Of a DNA stretch of 58,108 bases, positions 1 to 9,110 are shown piece after piece. Position 1 is the first letter of the stretch. Every line of letters begins with the position of its first letter. A program made the translations under genes and the position numbers. The notes below the pieces were generated by a model, which worked only from the letters and a program-made list of their open reading frames with translations, ran no database searches and was not told where the DNA came from. The DNA lies in the NCBI GenBank assembly GCA_041695325.1, contig JBGFRC010000057.1, forward strand, positions 1 to 58,108, given 5' to 3'. The stretch comes from SURF-13 sp041695325. Lineage in GTDB: Bacteria > Pseudomonadota > Gammaproteobacteria > SURF-13.

Positions 1-860
1 GGGTGCCGACTAAAATTGAGGTCATCCACGAAATCCTTCATCGCCAGCCTCTGCGGGACGCAATCCCGCAGCACCAGCACCGCGTTCTCGCCGTGCGGCG
101 AAAACACCACGCCGTACTGGTAGAGGTAGTGCAACAGCGGTGGCATGACAGCGCCGAACAGGCGCGCGACCCAGTCCTCGACTTCCAGTCCCGAGCGCTC
201 GATGAGTGCGGAGACGACCGGCTTGTTGTCGGCGCCGGTGTGCAGCAGTGCCGCCATGGTCATGGCGCGCTCGTCGGACTCGAGCGCGGGCGCCAGGCTC
301 TCGCGCCACACGCAGCCCAGCATCTCCATGAACTGGTACGGCACGCCCGGGAGGTGCTTGTAGTGCGGGTGGTCGTAGTTCAGAGACGCGACCTCGCCCA
401 GCAGGATCAGCCGGCACTCGTCCTTGAGGAAGCGGTCCTGCTCGAGGATGCCCTTGACCCACGCGGTCACGCGCGGCGCGATCACCGTGCGCTCGCCGGG
501 CAGGCCGCGGTAAACCAGAGTATTAAGGATGCTCAGCGGCAGCTTGACGAAGCGCCGGCGCGGCGTGGTGAGGTTGACGAAGGTCCGGATCGACTGCTGC
601 GGCAGGTACCGGTCGGGGCCGGCGCCGAGGGGCACGATGCGCCGCAGCGCGACCTCTTCGGCGAAGTACGGCACGATCATGTTCTTCCACTGCCACGGGT
701 GCACCGGCATGAAATAGTAACGAACCGGATCACCTCCTTGCTCCGTTAGCTGCAGCCGGAACTGCTCCAGCCAGGGCGAGCCGAGCTCGTCGTCCATGAG
801 CCGCGCGTAGTCGAGGCCGGTGCCGCGTTCCGGAAGCAGGCGGAGTTGCCGTTGCGTGTG
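1..860 (-). pseudogene. 5'-truncated IucA/IucC-type siderophore synthetase fragment, continuing past the left edge
   Basis: About 286 codons are open on the minus strand from an in-frame stop at 863-861 to the window edge, with no internal stop. They match the C-terminal half of NRPS-independent siderophore synthetases: a PVHPWQW motif (near 700), QQSIRT, KLPLSILNT, a GCVWRESL segment (near 300), and HGENAVLVL followed by KDFVDD near the edge. The N-terminal half, with the nucleotide-binding HP-HP-K motif, is missing: the reading frame meets a stop just before the HPWQW region, and upstream lies only a short spacer and the end of the PepSY gene. The first in-frame ATG is at 797. The fragment is much richer in G+C than the island beside it (about 67% in 181-240 against 47% in 1561-1620, counted by hand). 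Its closest visible relative here is the SbnF-like protein. It may be a decayed extra synthetase, a recombination remnant or an assembly join. Confidence 0.75.
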
Positions 861-987
861 TCACGCATTTAGGTAATTCTCAATAGGATATCCTTTGACC
901 CTGGACCGCAATGCAAGACAACGCACAACCAATCCCGCAAAGCCCCGCATAAACTTCAGGCGGTTTGCTGAAACACAGTTTGTATTC

Positions 988-2160
988 TTATCCTGTTTCG
1001 GTAGTTGGACGATCCCTGCGCACTTTGCGTTTACGCCACCAGACCATCAACCCGGTGACATAAAGAATGATCGGGATAAATCCAACCAGGAACACAATAA
1101 TGCGGCCAGATAATCCGAACGCTTCTCCATTGTGCAAGGGGAACATCCATGCGAGGAAAGTATCACCGCCAAGCATGGTCTGCGGTTCTTGTGAAGCTAT
1201 CACATTCCCGACGTATGGATTGATCCAAAGCTGGGTGCTGCCGCTGGTCTTTCTTATCTCGCCGTGCTGACGCATGATGACGCGGTAAACGCCATCCACA
1301 GAGGTTGGGAAATAGATGCGCTGTAGCTCCGCCCCGGGGAAAAAATCACTGGCAATCCTGGCTACTGCGTCGATATCAATCCTTGTTTTTTCCTGTTGAT
1401 TATTCATTGAAATTCTTGCTGGGACCAGTTCCGTAAAAGACAGGGCTATACCGACTATCGGCTTCAAATACTGTGGAAAAATCATGTAGACCCCGGAAAA
1501 CGCTATCACCATAAGCACGACTGCGGCATAAGCACCAATCGTCTTGTGCAAGTCGTAAATAAACCGAGTACCGTTAGCGCTGCGCCTGAACGTGAATGCT
1601 TGAAAGAATTTAGTGAGTCTTGGCCACCACAGGATTATCCCCGATACTGTAGAACAGATCAGTAGTAGCCCCATAACACCGACGATAGTTTCTCCGGTAT
1701 TGCCTAACAGCAGGGTGTAATGCAGCTTATAAAGGAAACTCATCAAGTAGCCGCCCCACTGCCGCTGCCCTAACACCTCGGCAGTGAAGGGATTAACCAT
1801 CACGTCAAGCAAAACATCCTGGCCATCCCTGGGCACGGAAAATCGGGTTTTCATTGCCGCTTGCGGATGCCTAGGAAAATACAGCCGGGCCGGTTTAGCC
1901 CCAACCGGCGCGGCGCTTTGCGCCGCAGCGGTAATTTCCGTCAACGGGGCGTAGTCGCCGCCGGGCGTCGCCGTCAACAAGGCGGGATTCAGGTATTCAT
2001 CGATGTCCTGATAAAAAACCAGCGCGCTGCCGGTTAGTCCGCCGAAGGCAAATAAAAAACCGATAAATAGGCCAAGATAGAGATGAAGCTTGCGCCACGT
2101 GCGACGGCGGGCATTACGCGCCGTTTGAGCCCGCTCAGATATAGGCACCTCAATACTCAT
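988..2160 (-). CDS. PepSY-associated TM protein, possible siderophore-iron reductase
   Basis: 390 residues with four predicted membrane segments (about 25-50, 155-180, 208-230 and 355-375) and two periplasmic PepSY-like stretches, the layout of the PepSY_TM family. Histidines that could serve as heme ligands lie at or next to the helices: H26, H147, H205 and H343. Some members of this family, such as Pseudomonas FoxB, are inner-membrane reductases that release iron from ferric siderophores. The start codon overlaps the sbnH stop (ATGA at 2160-2157), so it is translated with the siderophore operon and is its last intact gene. Family assignment is firm. The ferric-reductase role is inferred from family and context. 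Confidence 0.85.
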   Translation of the reverse strand: MSIEVPISERAQTARNARRRTWRKLHLYLGLFIGFLFAFGGLTGSALVFYQDIDEYLNPALLTATPGGDYAPLTEITAAAQSAAPVGAKPARLYFPRHPQAAMKTRFSVPRDGQDVLLDVMVNPFTAEVLGQRQWGGYLMSFLYKLHYTLLLGNTGETIVGVMGLLLICSTVSGIILWWPRLTKFFQAFTFRRSANGTRFIYDLHKTIGAYAAVVLMVIAFSGVYMIFPQYLKPIVGIALSFTELVPARISMNNQQEKTRIDIDAVARIASDFFPGAELQRIYFPTSVDGVYRVIMRQHGEIRKTSGSTQLWINPYVGNVIASQEPQTMLGGDTFLAWMFPLHNGEAFGLSGRIIVFLVGFIPIILYVTGLMVWWRKRKVRRDRPTTETG

Positions 2161-3410
2161 GTGCGTTTCTGAATGGGCATATCACCCACATCAAGCTCTT
2201 TGCCCCAAGCCTCTGTCGCTGCCTCCTGTGACAAGTAATGCATCTGTGGATGGGGATGACTGAGGAAATCGTGATGGGAAATATGCCAGCCGTATGCGCC
2301 TGCATAGGGAAACAATAGAATGTCCCCTGCGCGCACACGTTCAACCGGCACATCGCGCGCTAACAGATCCTTTGGCGAACACAGTTCTCCGGCAATGGTC
2401 ACATCATTGCTGCACACTTCGGGGCGCGGGAAAGGAAATCGCCATTCATCAACAGGAACAACCCGGAAGGGATGATTGTGCTGCCAGGCGCCGGGCAGAC
2501 GAAAGTGGTGATTGCCGCCACGGATGACGGTAAACCACTTGCCGTGAGTAAACTTCACATCCAGCACTTCCGCAGCATAATAACCACATGCTGCACTCAG
2601 ATAGCGACCACACTCAAACAGCAGCGTGAAACCTGGACGCAACTCCCTGATCAATGCGCCGAGCTGGGATGTAAAAGTCAGCCAATCAAATTGCTTTTCG
2701 AGATTCACATAATTGATCCCGACGCCGCCACCTACATTGAGGTAGCGCAGATTAACCGCAAATGCCTTCGCCCAGTCGCGCGCCGAGGTGATGTAATGGC
2801 GGATGAGTTGTACATGCTGATGCGCATCCAGGTTATTGGAGATGGAATGGAAATGAAACCCATGCAAATCCACATGGGCACATTGCTGAGCCAGGGTGAT
2901 CGCCTTTGGGATATCCTCCTCAGCAATACCGAATTGGGTTGGCGCACCCGCCATGTGCAAAGTTGCGGATGGCAATGACCCACGCAAATTAACGCGCAGC
3001 AGAATCGGCACCGTGGCTTGCATTTGCGCGGCAATGTAGTTCACACGCTGCAATTCGTGCAGACTTTCCACATGCAAGAGTTTTACCCTGTGACGTATGG
3101 CGGAGGCAATTTCCTCACCGGTCTTTCCCGGCCCGCCAAACAGGATCGGTGCATCACTGTCCACCGCGCGAGCCTTTTCAATCTCACCGCCGGATGCCAC
3201 TTCAAAGCCGTGCACAATCGGTGACAATTCCTGCAGGATGCACGCCTCCGAGTTTGCCTTAATGGCATAGAACAGTTGGCATGACGCCGGCAGGCTCTGT
3301 ATCGTCTGCATCGCATGTCGGCGCAGTTGGTCCAAATCATAGATGTAGGCGCAACAAGGCGCATTGTCTTGTGATTTGATTGTTCTGATGAAATCGACGA
3401 TGTGCTCCAC
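2157..3410 (-). CDS. sbnH: SbnH-like PLP-dependent decarboxylase (type III fold)
   Basis: 417 residues of the Orn/DAP/Arg decarboxylase 2 family. The PLP-binding lysine is K51 in YAIKANSE. Also visible are the GGEIEKAR segment, a glycine-rich GGGVG loop and a C-terminal CSPKDLLA followed by GAYGWHISHH. In staphyloferrin B synthesis SbnH decarboxylates citryl-L-diaminopropionate to citryl-diaminoethane between the SbnE and SbnF condensations. It sits 12 bases after sbnG, and its stop overlaps the start of the PepSY gene. Related decarboxylases make diaminopimelate-derived lysine or polyamines, but its place in an sbn-ordered operon makes the siderophore role by far the best call. Confidence 0.9.
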   Translation of the reverse strand: MEHIVDFIRTIKSQDNAPCCAYIYDLDQLRRHAMQTIQSLPASCQLFYAIKANSEACILQELSPIVHGFEVASGGEIEKARAVDSDAPILFGGPGKTGEEIASAIRHRVKLLHVESLHELQRVNYIAAQMQATVPILLRVNLRGSLPSATLHMAGAPTQFGIAEEDIPKAITLAQQCAHVDLHGFHFHSISNNLDAHQHVQLIRHYITSARDWAKAFAVNLRYLNVGGGVGINYVNLEKQFDWLTFTSQLGALIRELRPGFTLLFECGRYLSAACGYYAAEVLDVKFTHGKWFTVIRGGNHHFRLPGAWQHNHPFRVVPVDEWRFPFPRPEVCSNDVTIAGELCSPKDLLARDVPVERVRAGDILLFPYAGAYGWHISHHDFLSHPHPQMHYLSQEAATEAWGKELDVGDMPIQKRT

Positions 3411-3422
3411 GCAAACAAGTCC

Positions 3423-4205
3423 TTATTGATAATGCCTCAATGCATGTAAAAATGATTCATTCTCTGCACGCAAAGCGCGTACGGCAATACCGCGCTCATC
3501 ACCGAGCACAAAGGCGTTAACGCCTTGATCCAGCCATGCTCGAAGATCTTCCTGCGCCCGCGGGGTGGCGCAAAACGGAATACCGTGCTGCCGTGCCGTG
3601 TTATACATGTCCGCCAGCACCCGGCGCACCTCGGGAGCGCGTGTCTGCCAGGGAATTCCCAGGGACTGGGAAAGATCCGCCGCACCTTCCAATACCATAT
3701 CAATCCCCGGCACCGTAAGAATCTCCGGCAGGTTCTTCAAACCTTCAATATCTTCAATCATCGGGATGACCATCACCTCCGTGTTTGCGGTCTGAATGTA
3801 GTCAACCAAATCCATCTTACCGAAGCCGGCCATGCGGCCGCCATTAAGACCGCGGCAGCCATGCGGATGGTAGCGACTGGCCTGCACCGCACGCGCGATG
3901 TCTTCAGCCCGGTTCACGCGCGGCACGACGATGCCCTGCGCACCGGCATCTAGGGCATGCAAAATCGTATCGGGCGAGCCGGCCGGTACGCGCACCAGAG
4001 CCGTCAGCCCGACCCCTTCGGCCGCCCGGATCATGTTTGCCAGCGTCTCGGGATTCACCAGGACGTGTTCGGTGTCGAGAATCACGAAATCAAACCCGGC
4101 GCAACCAATCATCTCCACCATCAGTGGAGCGGGTGTCGAACAGAACAGGCCGGCCACCGGCTTTCCTTCCAGTAAGGCCTGTTTCAAGGTATTGCGCCTT
4201 AGCAT
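3423..4205 (-). CDS. sbnG: SbnG-like citrate synthase (HpcH/HpaI aldolase fold)
   Basis: 260 residues of the HpcH/HpaI aldolase family, the family recruited in staphyloferrin B loci to make citrate from oxaloacetate and acetyl-CoA, independent of the TCA-cycle enzyme. R72 (in LVRVPAG), E151 (in PMIEDIEG) and D177 (in EGAADLSQ) fall where this family places its substrate- and metal-binding residues. The start overlaps the end of sbnF by 7 bases, and sbnH follows after 12 bases. A dedicated citrate synthase lets siderophore production continue when TCA flux is low. An ordinary 2-keto-3-deoxy-sugar aldolase is possible from sequence alone but is disfavoured by the operon. Confidence 0.88.
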   Translation of the reverse strand: MLRRNTLKQALLEGKPVAGLFCSTPAPLMVEMIGCAGFDFVILDTEHVLVNPETLANMIRAAEGVGLTALVRVPAGSPDTILHALDAGAQGIVVPRVNRAEDIARAVQASRYHPHGCRGLNGGRMAGFGKMDLVDYIQTANTEVMVIPMIEDIEGLKNLPEILTVPGIDMVLEGAADLSQSLGIPWQTRAPEVRRVLADMYNTARQHGIPFCATPRAQEDLRAWLDQGVNAFVLGDERGIAVRALRAENESFLHALRHYQ

Positions 4206-6079
4206 GCCGGATGTCTCCTCGCGCCGTCTTCCCGATCCTTGCCTGCAAGCGGATTGGTGACACGTTGCATGCGCACCTCGGTATCCGGTAGCAGACGGCG
4301 CAGCGCCAACTGTTCGACCCGAACCTCGGATGCAAAAAAATCGAACAGTGCAAAGCGCGGCTGAAAGGCCGGAAAACGACCCTGATAGTCACGGATGACT
4401 TCGCCGAGCAGCGCCCAGAACACCTCCTCATCCAGGCTGAAATGTTCGCTCAGGAGCAGCGCCAATTCTGATAGATTGATAAACAACAGTGCATCGTGCA
4501 CGAAATCCCGCAACTCCGTGGGATCATCGGTCTCGATATAGGAATTACGGTTGACGCGCGCATGTTCCGCCGGCGTCGCAAGCAGCGTCGGCTGCTTTTC
4601 GGGATGGGCAAGATAAGCCGGTGCAAAGCGGATGCCGTCATGAAAGTCCTTCAACGCTACCCGTGTCGGCCATCCCTCCCTGTGGAGTAACATCATGTTC
4701 TGTGCATGCGATTCCAATGCAATGCCGTGCGCGCACAACATGTGGAGCACCGGCACGACACTCACTTCCATCAGACGACGCAACCAGGGGTAGAATCCAT
4801 GCGCTTTGACCCAGGGCTCGACAAACGGTCTTTCATCGACATCGAGATGCGTCAGCGCATTGAAGGGAATGGCGGCCTCACCGGCATCCAGATAAGGATG
4901 CAGACTTTCTCGCCAAATACAGGCGAGCATGCCATATCTTTTTTTCTGCACAATATCCGGACCCACGGGCAGGTAAACCGCTCCACACACTTCGGCCAGA
5001 AACACCGGGCGCACTACTTCACGCAGAAAAGTGTCCTGTTCAATGATGGTCTTGAGCCAGGCGGAAACAGCCGGCGCATTTTGTACCGTATGTGGCGCAA
5101 GGATACGCGACGTCGAGGTGTTGAGAATACTCATGGACAGTTTCAGATAACAACGCTCCGGCCGGCTGTCATTCGCCAGTGTGCGAATGGATTGTTGCGC
5201 CCGGTAACTGTCCCGGGCCGGACCAAGCACGATCAGATCCTGCCGCCTGATATCCTGGAACAACGTGTGCGCGATCTGCTCACGCCACTGCCAGGGATGA
5301 ACGGGCAGCAAATAATAGTTGTCCGGTCTGCCCCCCTGCTGTTCAATCTTGCTCAGGAATCGCGCGTGCACCGACTCGCCCAATTCACCGGCAATGAATG
5401 CTGAAAAATCACATCCCGTTGAACTCTTGACCCGAAGTCTGTCCCGGCGTGCGGCCAACCACAGCGGCTGTAAGGGCTGACCGAACTCTGGGCCGAAGGC
5501 GCGGTTATCCCGATAATCGAAGCCGATCCGGGATTTATAGCAGGGGTGATAGGGGTGGCCGTCTGCGAGCAGCGATTCCACATCGTCGTAATCAAGTGTG
5601 CGCAGGATATCTCGCCGCTGTTGCCGCGCAAATTGCGCTAGACAATCATTAAACAAGGTCTGTTCAAGTTCATGGATAAAGTGCATCAGCCGCTCAGAGT
5701 CAACATTCATGGAGCCTTGTATTTCCAGAAGAAAATCAGCCAGTGATTCAACCTCGTTTACCGTGTCTTGTGCATACCGCATAACGGGCGCGGCGTCCAG
5801 CCGAATTCGGTCAAAGCTGGCTCGACGCCGACCGCTAAAACGGTAGTGCACGGCATCGCCATTAGCGTCGCACCCATCCAGATAGAAATGCAATTTTCCA
5901 TCGACAATTTTGCTGCGCGGCTGAATCACATTTTCATAAATCAACGACTCTATCAGTTGCCGCAATATACGACGATGTACTCGAGTAAAGGATTCAGACT
6001 GCAATGCCCGTTCCACTTCGTGACAGGGACTGACTGTTTGCGTTGCGTGGTTATCGGGTAAAACGACCGACTGTGTCAT
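4199..6079 (-). CDS. sbnF: SbnF-like NRPS-independent siderophore synthetase (IucA/IucC)
   Basis: 626 residues with the full IucA/IucC layout: HPYHPCYKSRIGF and a GPEFGQ segment for nucleotide and acyl binding, LLPVHPWQWREQ, QQSIRTLAND, KLSMSILNTST, a LESHAQNMMLL motif and a KDFHDG motif, then a FhuF-like C-terminal region. In staphyloferrin B assembly SbnF (type C) joins a second L-2,3-diaminopropionate to citryl-diaminoethane. Assignment to F rather than E or C rests on gene order and on its similarity to the neighbouring truncated synthetase. The start is ATG at 6079, overlapping the sbnE stop by 4 bases. Confidence 0.88.
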   Translation of the reverse strand: MTQSVVLPDNHATQTVSPCHEVERALQSESFTRVHRRILRQLIESLIYENVIQPRSKIVDGKLHFYLDGCDANGDAVHYRFSGRRRASFDRIRLDAAPVMRYAQDTVNEVESLADFLLEIQGSMNVDSERLMHFIHELEQTLFNDCLAQFARQQRRDILRTLDYDDVESLLADGHPYHPCYKSRIGFDYRDNRAFGPEFGQPLQPLWLAARRDRLRVKSSTGCDFSAFIAGELGESVHARFLSKIEQQGGRPDNYYLLPVHPWQWREQIAHTLFQDIRRQDLIVLGPARDSYRAQQSIRTLANDSRPERCYLKLSMSILNTSTSRILAPHTVQNAPAVSAWLKTIIEQDTFLREVVRPVFLAEVCGAVYLPVGPDIVQKKRYGMLACIWRESLHPYLDAGEAAIPFNALTHLDVDERPFVEPWVKAHGFYPWLRRLMEVSVVPVLHMLCAHGIALESHAQNMMLLHREGWPTRVALKDFHDGIRFAPAYLAHPEKQPTLLATPAEHARVNRNSYIETDDPTELRDFVHDALLFINLSELALLLSEHFSLDEEVFWALLGEVIRDYQGRFPAFQPRFALFDFFASEVRVEQLALRRLLPDTEVRMQRVTNPLAGKDREDGARRHPAC

Positions 6080-7905
6080 GGCATACTCACTTGTAGCGGA
6101 TTCGGAACGGGCACATACAGGGGATGCTCGCCGCGCTCCTGTAACCGACTGATAAAATTGGCTTTGGCTGGCAACACTCTGCTGTTTAGTAAATCATGGA
6201 GATAATCCTCCCCCCCTTTTCCAGAAAACAAGGCGGTGTTGTCTTGCAGGACAGTACGCACCACGTCCCATAAAACATGTTCATCCGCCTCGCCATGGCG
6301 CGCGAGCACGGCGATCAAATGGCCGAGCTGATTCACCAGTACATAATATTTGAAGCGATGCCAGGCCTCGCCATCATCGTAAAAGGCCGTACTATTTTCT
6401 TCCAGATGACGGAACAGCCCATGACGCTTCGCGATGCCTCGTGCAATACTTGCGCCCTCAAGGTCACGGATAAAAAAGCGCTCCGGCCATCCCGCACGGA
6501 CCGCCAGCAGACTATTCTGCACATGCGCCTCCAGACTGATACCGCCTTGTACGAAGCACTGCACCAGTGGCAATAAACTGATCTCCAGATAGCGTTGCAG
6601 CCACTCGCGTAGGAAAGTGATGTCAACCGTGCGGCCGCGACCTCGCGCAGCACGGTAAATGCAATGCATAATCGCCGGCGTCCCACCCCGGACATCGGGT
6701 TCCAGCATCGCCGCCAGCACCATGGGTGACGGAACGCCTGAGGGATTCGTGCGGAACAAGACGGCGAAACTTGCTGCGAGCCGTTCGCGCGTGCCCGAGT
6801 CCCAGTCCGGATTCATGAGGGTGCGATAACCGACCTCCAACAATACGGAAAATCCACTGGCAGGTTTATGCTTTTGCCAGACCGACAGGGCCCGGCTGAC
6901 CGCCAGGCTACGCTGCATTTGTTCCAACGGATTAACCCGCACGAAATTTGTCAGGCGCACATTCAAAGGAAGTTTGAAAAAGTATTCATGCCGGGCATCC
7001 CACACCGTGCGGACGGAGGAGGTTGGATAGACCATGTTGCCCAACATACCCAGATCGCGCAGGCGCCCATCCGCGATCAGGTTACACACCGCCTGCTCCC
7101 GGCGCAGATAATCATGCTGCCAAGGATGACAGGGCAATAGCGGCCAACCTCTGAAGCGCGCCTCAAGACGTTTGTCCGCCGCCTCCCGCACATGCCCGGG
7201 GATCACGGCCCGGACTGTACCGGAAATGAAATCCTCCTGTATCAACTCGGGATCAACCGCAAAATAGTGCAACCGAAAGGCGGCCCTTAACTCGGGTGCA
7301 AAACGCGCCAGATCCCCGCTTGAAAATCCTTCCGAACTCTTCGGCGTTGGATGAAACGGATGACCGAACAACAACGACTGCTCCGCAGTCAAAAAAGGAT
7401 CGGCAACATTGGGATCCCAACCTGCCGACCCATCGCGCAAACGCGCCTCGACATAACGCCTGGTCTTATCGACGCTGTTTTGAACGTGCGCTAGCAGGCT
7501 GGCTATTCGCCCATCCCGGTTATTCACAGCGGCGTCTTGCCCCGCGAGCTCCGCCACCAATAGCCTTGCCAATTCAACCGCCCCCGTGACCGGACGAGGG
7601 GGTTCCCCGCCATTACTGCGCCACCACTGCGGCTCGTATTCATGATGGCCCACTGCGGAACGATAGCGGCACACCCCCATCAGCAGCACATCCGTTGCCG
7701 GCAGCCTCAGAGCCACTGCCTGTCCCCGTTGCGCCAGACGTTGATAGCGTTCACGGCAGGCGTCGTTTAGCGTGGCGACATCGGATTCACTGTGCGGTTC
7801 CAAAATACCGGTTTCTCGCAAATAACAATTGAGCAAACGTTCGATCGCCGTTTGTTCAACCGCTACCTGGTCCGTACAGTCCTTGACAGCAACTTGCGGA
7901 TTCAT
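6076..7905 (-). CDS. sbnE: SbnE-like NRPS-independent siderophore synthetase (IucA/IucC)
   Basis: 609 residues from ATG at 7905. The frame is open further upstream, but that extension lies inside sbnD, and 7905 gives a 4-base ATGA overlap with the sbnD stop like other junctions of the operon. Family motifs are HPFHPTPKSSEGF, FAPELR, LPCHPWQHDY, SSVRTVWD, KLPLNVRLTN, LEAHVQNSLLAV and RDLEGASIAR. Type A synthetases of this family attach the first amine to a prochiral carboxyl of citrate. In staphyloferrin B this is citrate plus L-2,3-diaminopropionate, using ATP through an acyl-adenylate. Which amine this enzyme takes cannot be read from sequence. The role follows its position between sbnD and sbnF. 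Confidence 0.88.
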   Translation of the reverse strand: MNPQVAVKDCTDQVAVEQTAIERLLNCYLRETGILEPHSESDVATLNDACRERYQRLAQRGQAVALRLPATDVLLMGVCRYRSAVGHHEYEPQWWRSNGGEPPRPVTGAVELARLLVAELAGQDAAVNNRDGRIASLLAHVQNSVDKTRRYVEARLRDGSAGWDPNVADPFLTAEQSLLFGHPFHPTPKSSEGFSSGDLARFAPELRAAFRLHYFAVDPELIQEDFISGTVRAVIPGHVREAADKRLEARFRGWPLLPCHPWQHDYLRREQAVCNLIADGRLRDLGMLGNMVYPTSSVRTVWDARHEYFFKLPLNVRLTNFVRVNPLEQMQRSLAVSRALSVWQKHKPASGFSVLLEVGYRTLMNPDWDSGTRERLAASFAVLFRTNPSGVPSPMVLAAMLEPDVRGGTPAIMHCIYRAARGRGRTVDITFLREWLQRYLEISLLPLVQCFVQGGISLEAHVQNSLLAVRAGWPERFFIRDLEGASIARGIAKRHGLFRHLEENSTAFYDDGEAWHRFKYYVLVNQLGHLIAVLARHGEADEHVLWDVVRTVLQDNTALFSGKGGEDYLHDLLNSRVLPAKANFISRLQERGEHPLYVPVPNPLQVSMP

Positions 7906-9110
7906 GATGCATACCCCACTTCCCAAGAACGGCGACGCTGCCGCCAAACAATGCCGGCCGCCACGAAAAAAACGCCTGCCATAACAAAAAACACCCCAGG
8001 CAAGGCAAGGAATGTGGACAACACGACGCTTACCAGCGGTCCTATAATTTGCCCCGACATGAGCAAGCTGTTGGCGACGCCGATTTGCGTCCCCTGATGC
8101 GCCGTCACGCCGACCTGACTGATGCGCAGATAAACCGACTGCACCAACGCCGCAAAGAAAAATCCCTGCGCCACGCGCAACGGCAAGAGCCATTGCGCAT
8201 CGGTCACCAGGGCCTGGCAGGCGATACTGACGGCGCACCCGCAGGCCGCAATGAGAAAATTGCGCTCCACAGCGGTACGATCATTCCGGTTTCCCCACCA
8301 GGGTGCGCTCAACAACGTCACGCTCCAGGTCACGGCATATAGCACGCCCACCCACGTCGCTGCATAGGCCGGATTAACAAGCAACGCCTTGACCTGGGGC
8401 GCGAATACGCTCACTAATCCGTAAGCACCCGTCTGCACACAGATACCGGCGAGGACAAAAGCGCGCAGACCAGGATCGCGAAACATGGCCGACAGCGCCC
8501 GGCGTGGAAATGCGTGAGCCGCACCGGTCGCTTCCGTCGTTTGCCGGATTAACACCCGGGCGGCGATCACACCGCCTACTGCGGACGCCAGGCCGGTCAT
8601 CAGCAACAATGGGCGCAGGCTCCACAGATCCGCCATGACTCCCCCCAGCAAGGGACCGGCGAGCGACCCCGCGGCGGTCGCGCTCTGCAGTCCCCCTAGG
8701 GCGCGCCCCCGTGTTTGTGCCGGTGCCGCAACGCTGATAAATGCCGCAATCGTGACAACCAGCCCGCAGGCACCTTGTAATACACGGCTCAAGACAAACT
8801 CGAGCGGGGTACGCGCGAGGGCCATCAAAATCATACTCAGAGCGAATCCCAGGAAGGCATAGACCACGGTTGTTTTACGCCCCGAGCGGTCACTCAACCA
8901 GCCCCATAGCGGCGCCGCCAGCATCACGCTGAGCGCTGGCGCCGCCAGGGCCAGCCCGGTCCAGCGCGGATTCGCCGCGTCACTGCTGCCCAGGGTTTCC
9001 ATATAAAAAGGAAGCAGCGGAACCAGCGCCATCAACCCTAGGGTGGCAAAGAATTGGCCACTCCACAGCAATCGATAGTCACGCCGCCAAGCAGCCTCGG
9101 CGGCACTCAT
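7902..9110 (-). CDS. sbnD: SbnD-like MFS siderophore exporter
   Basis: 402 residues with about twelve hydrophobic segments and the major-facilitator loop signature WLSDRSGRKTT between helices 2 and 3. The N-terminal half ends in repeated GLQSATAAGSLAGPLLGG-type helix packing motifs, as in drug/H+ antiporters. It lies between two synthetase genes with 4-base overlaps on both sides (9110-9107 and 7905-7902), exactly where sbnD sits in the staphylococcal operon. It is therefore the likely inner-membrane exporter of the finished siderophore. In a Gram-negative cell an outer-membrane partner would also be needed, and none is encoded here. Confidence 0.87.
   Translation of the reverse strand: MSAAEAAWRRDYRLLWSGQFFATLGLMALVPLLPFYMETLGSSDAANPRWTGLALAAPALSVMLAAPLWGWLSDRSGRKTTVVYAFLGFALSMILMALARTPLEFVLSRVLQGACGLVVTIAAFISVAAPAQTRGRALGGLQSATAAGSLAGPLLGGVMADLWSLRPLLLMTGLASAVGGVIAARVLIRQTTEATGAAHAFPRRALSAMFRDPGLRAFVLAGICVQTGAYGLVSVFAPQVKALLVNPAYAATWVGVLYAVTWSVTLLSAPWWGNRNDRTAVERNFLIAACGCAVSIACQALVTDAQWLLPLRVAQGFFFAALVQSVYLRISQVGVTAHQGTQIGVANSLLMSGQIIGPLVSVVLSTFLALPGVFFVMAGVFFVAAGIVWRQRRRSWEVGYAS

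Noticed and set aside
7906..8238. N-terminal extension of sbnE into sbnD
   Set aside because: The added 111 residues are sbnD in another frame and have no IucA/IucC similarity.
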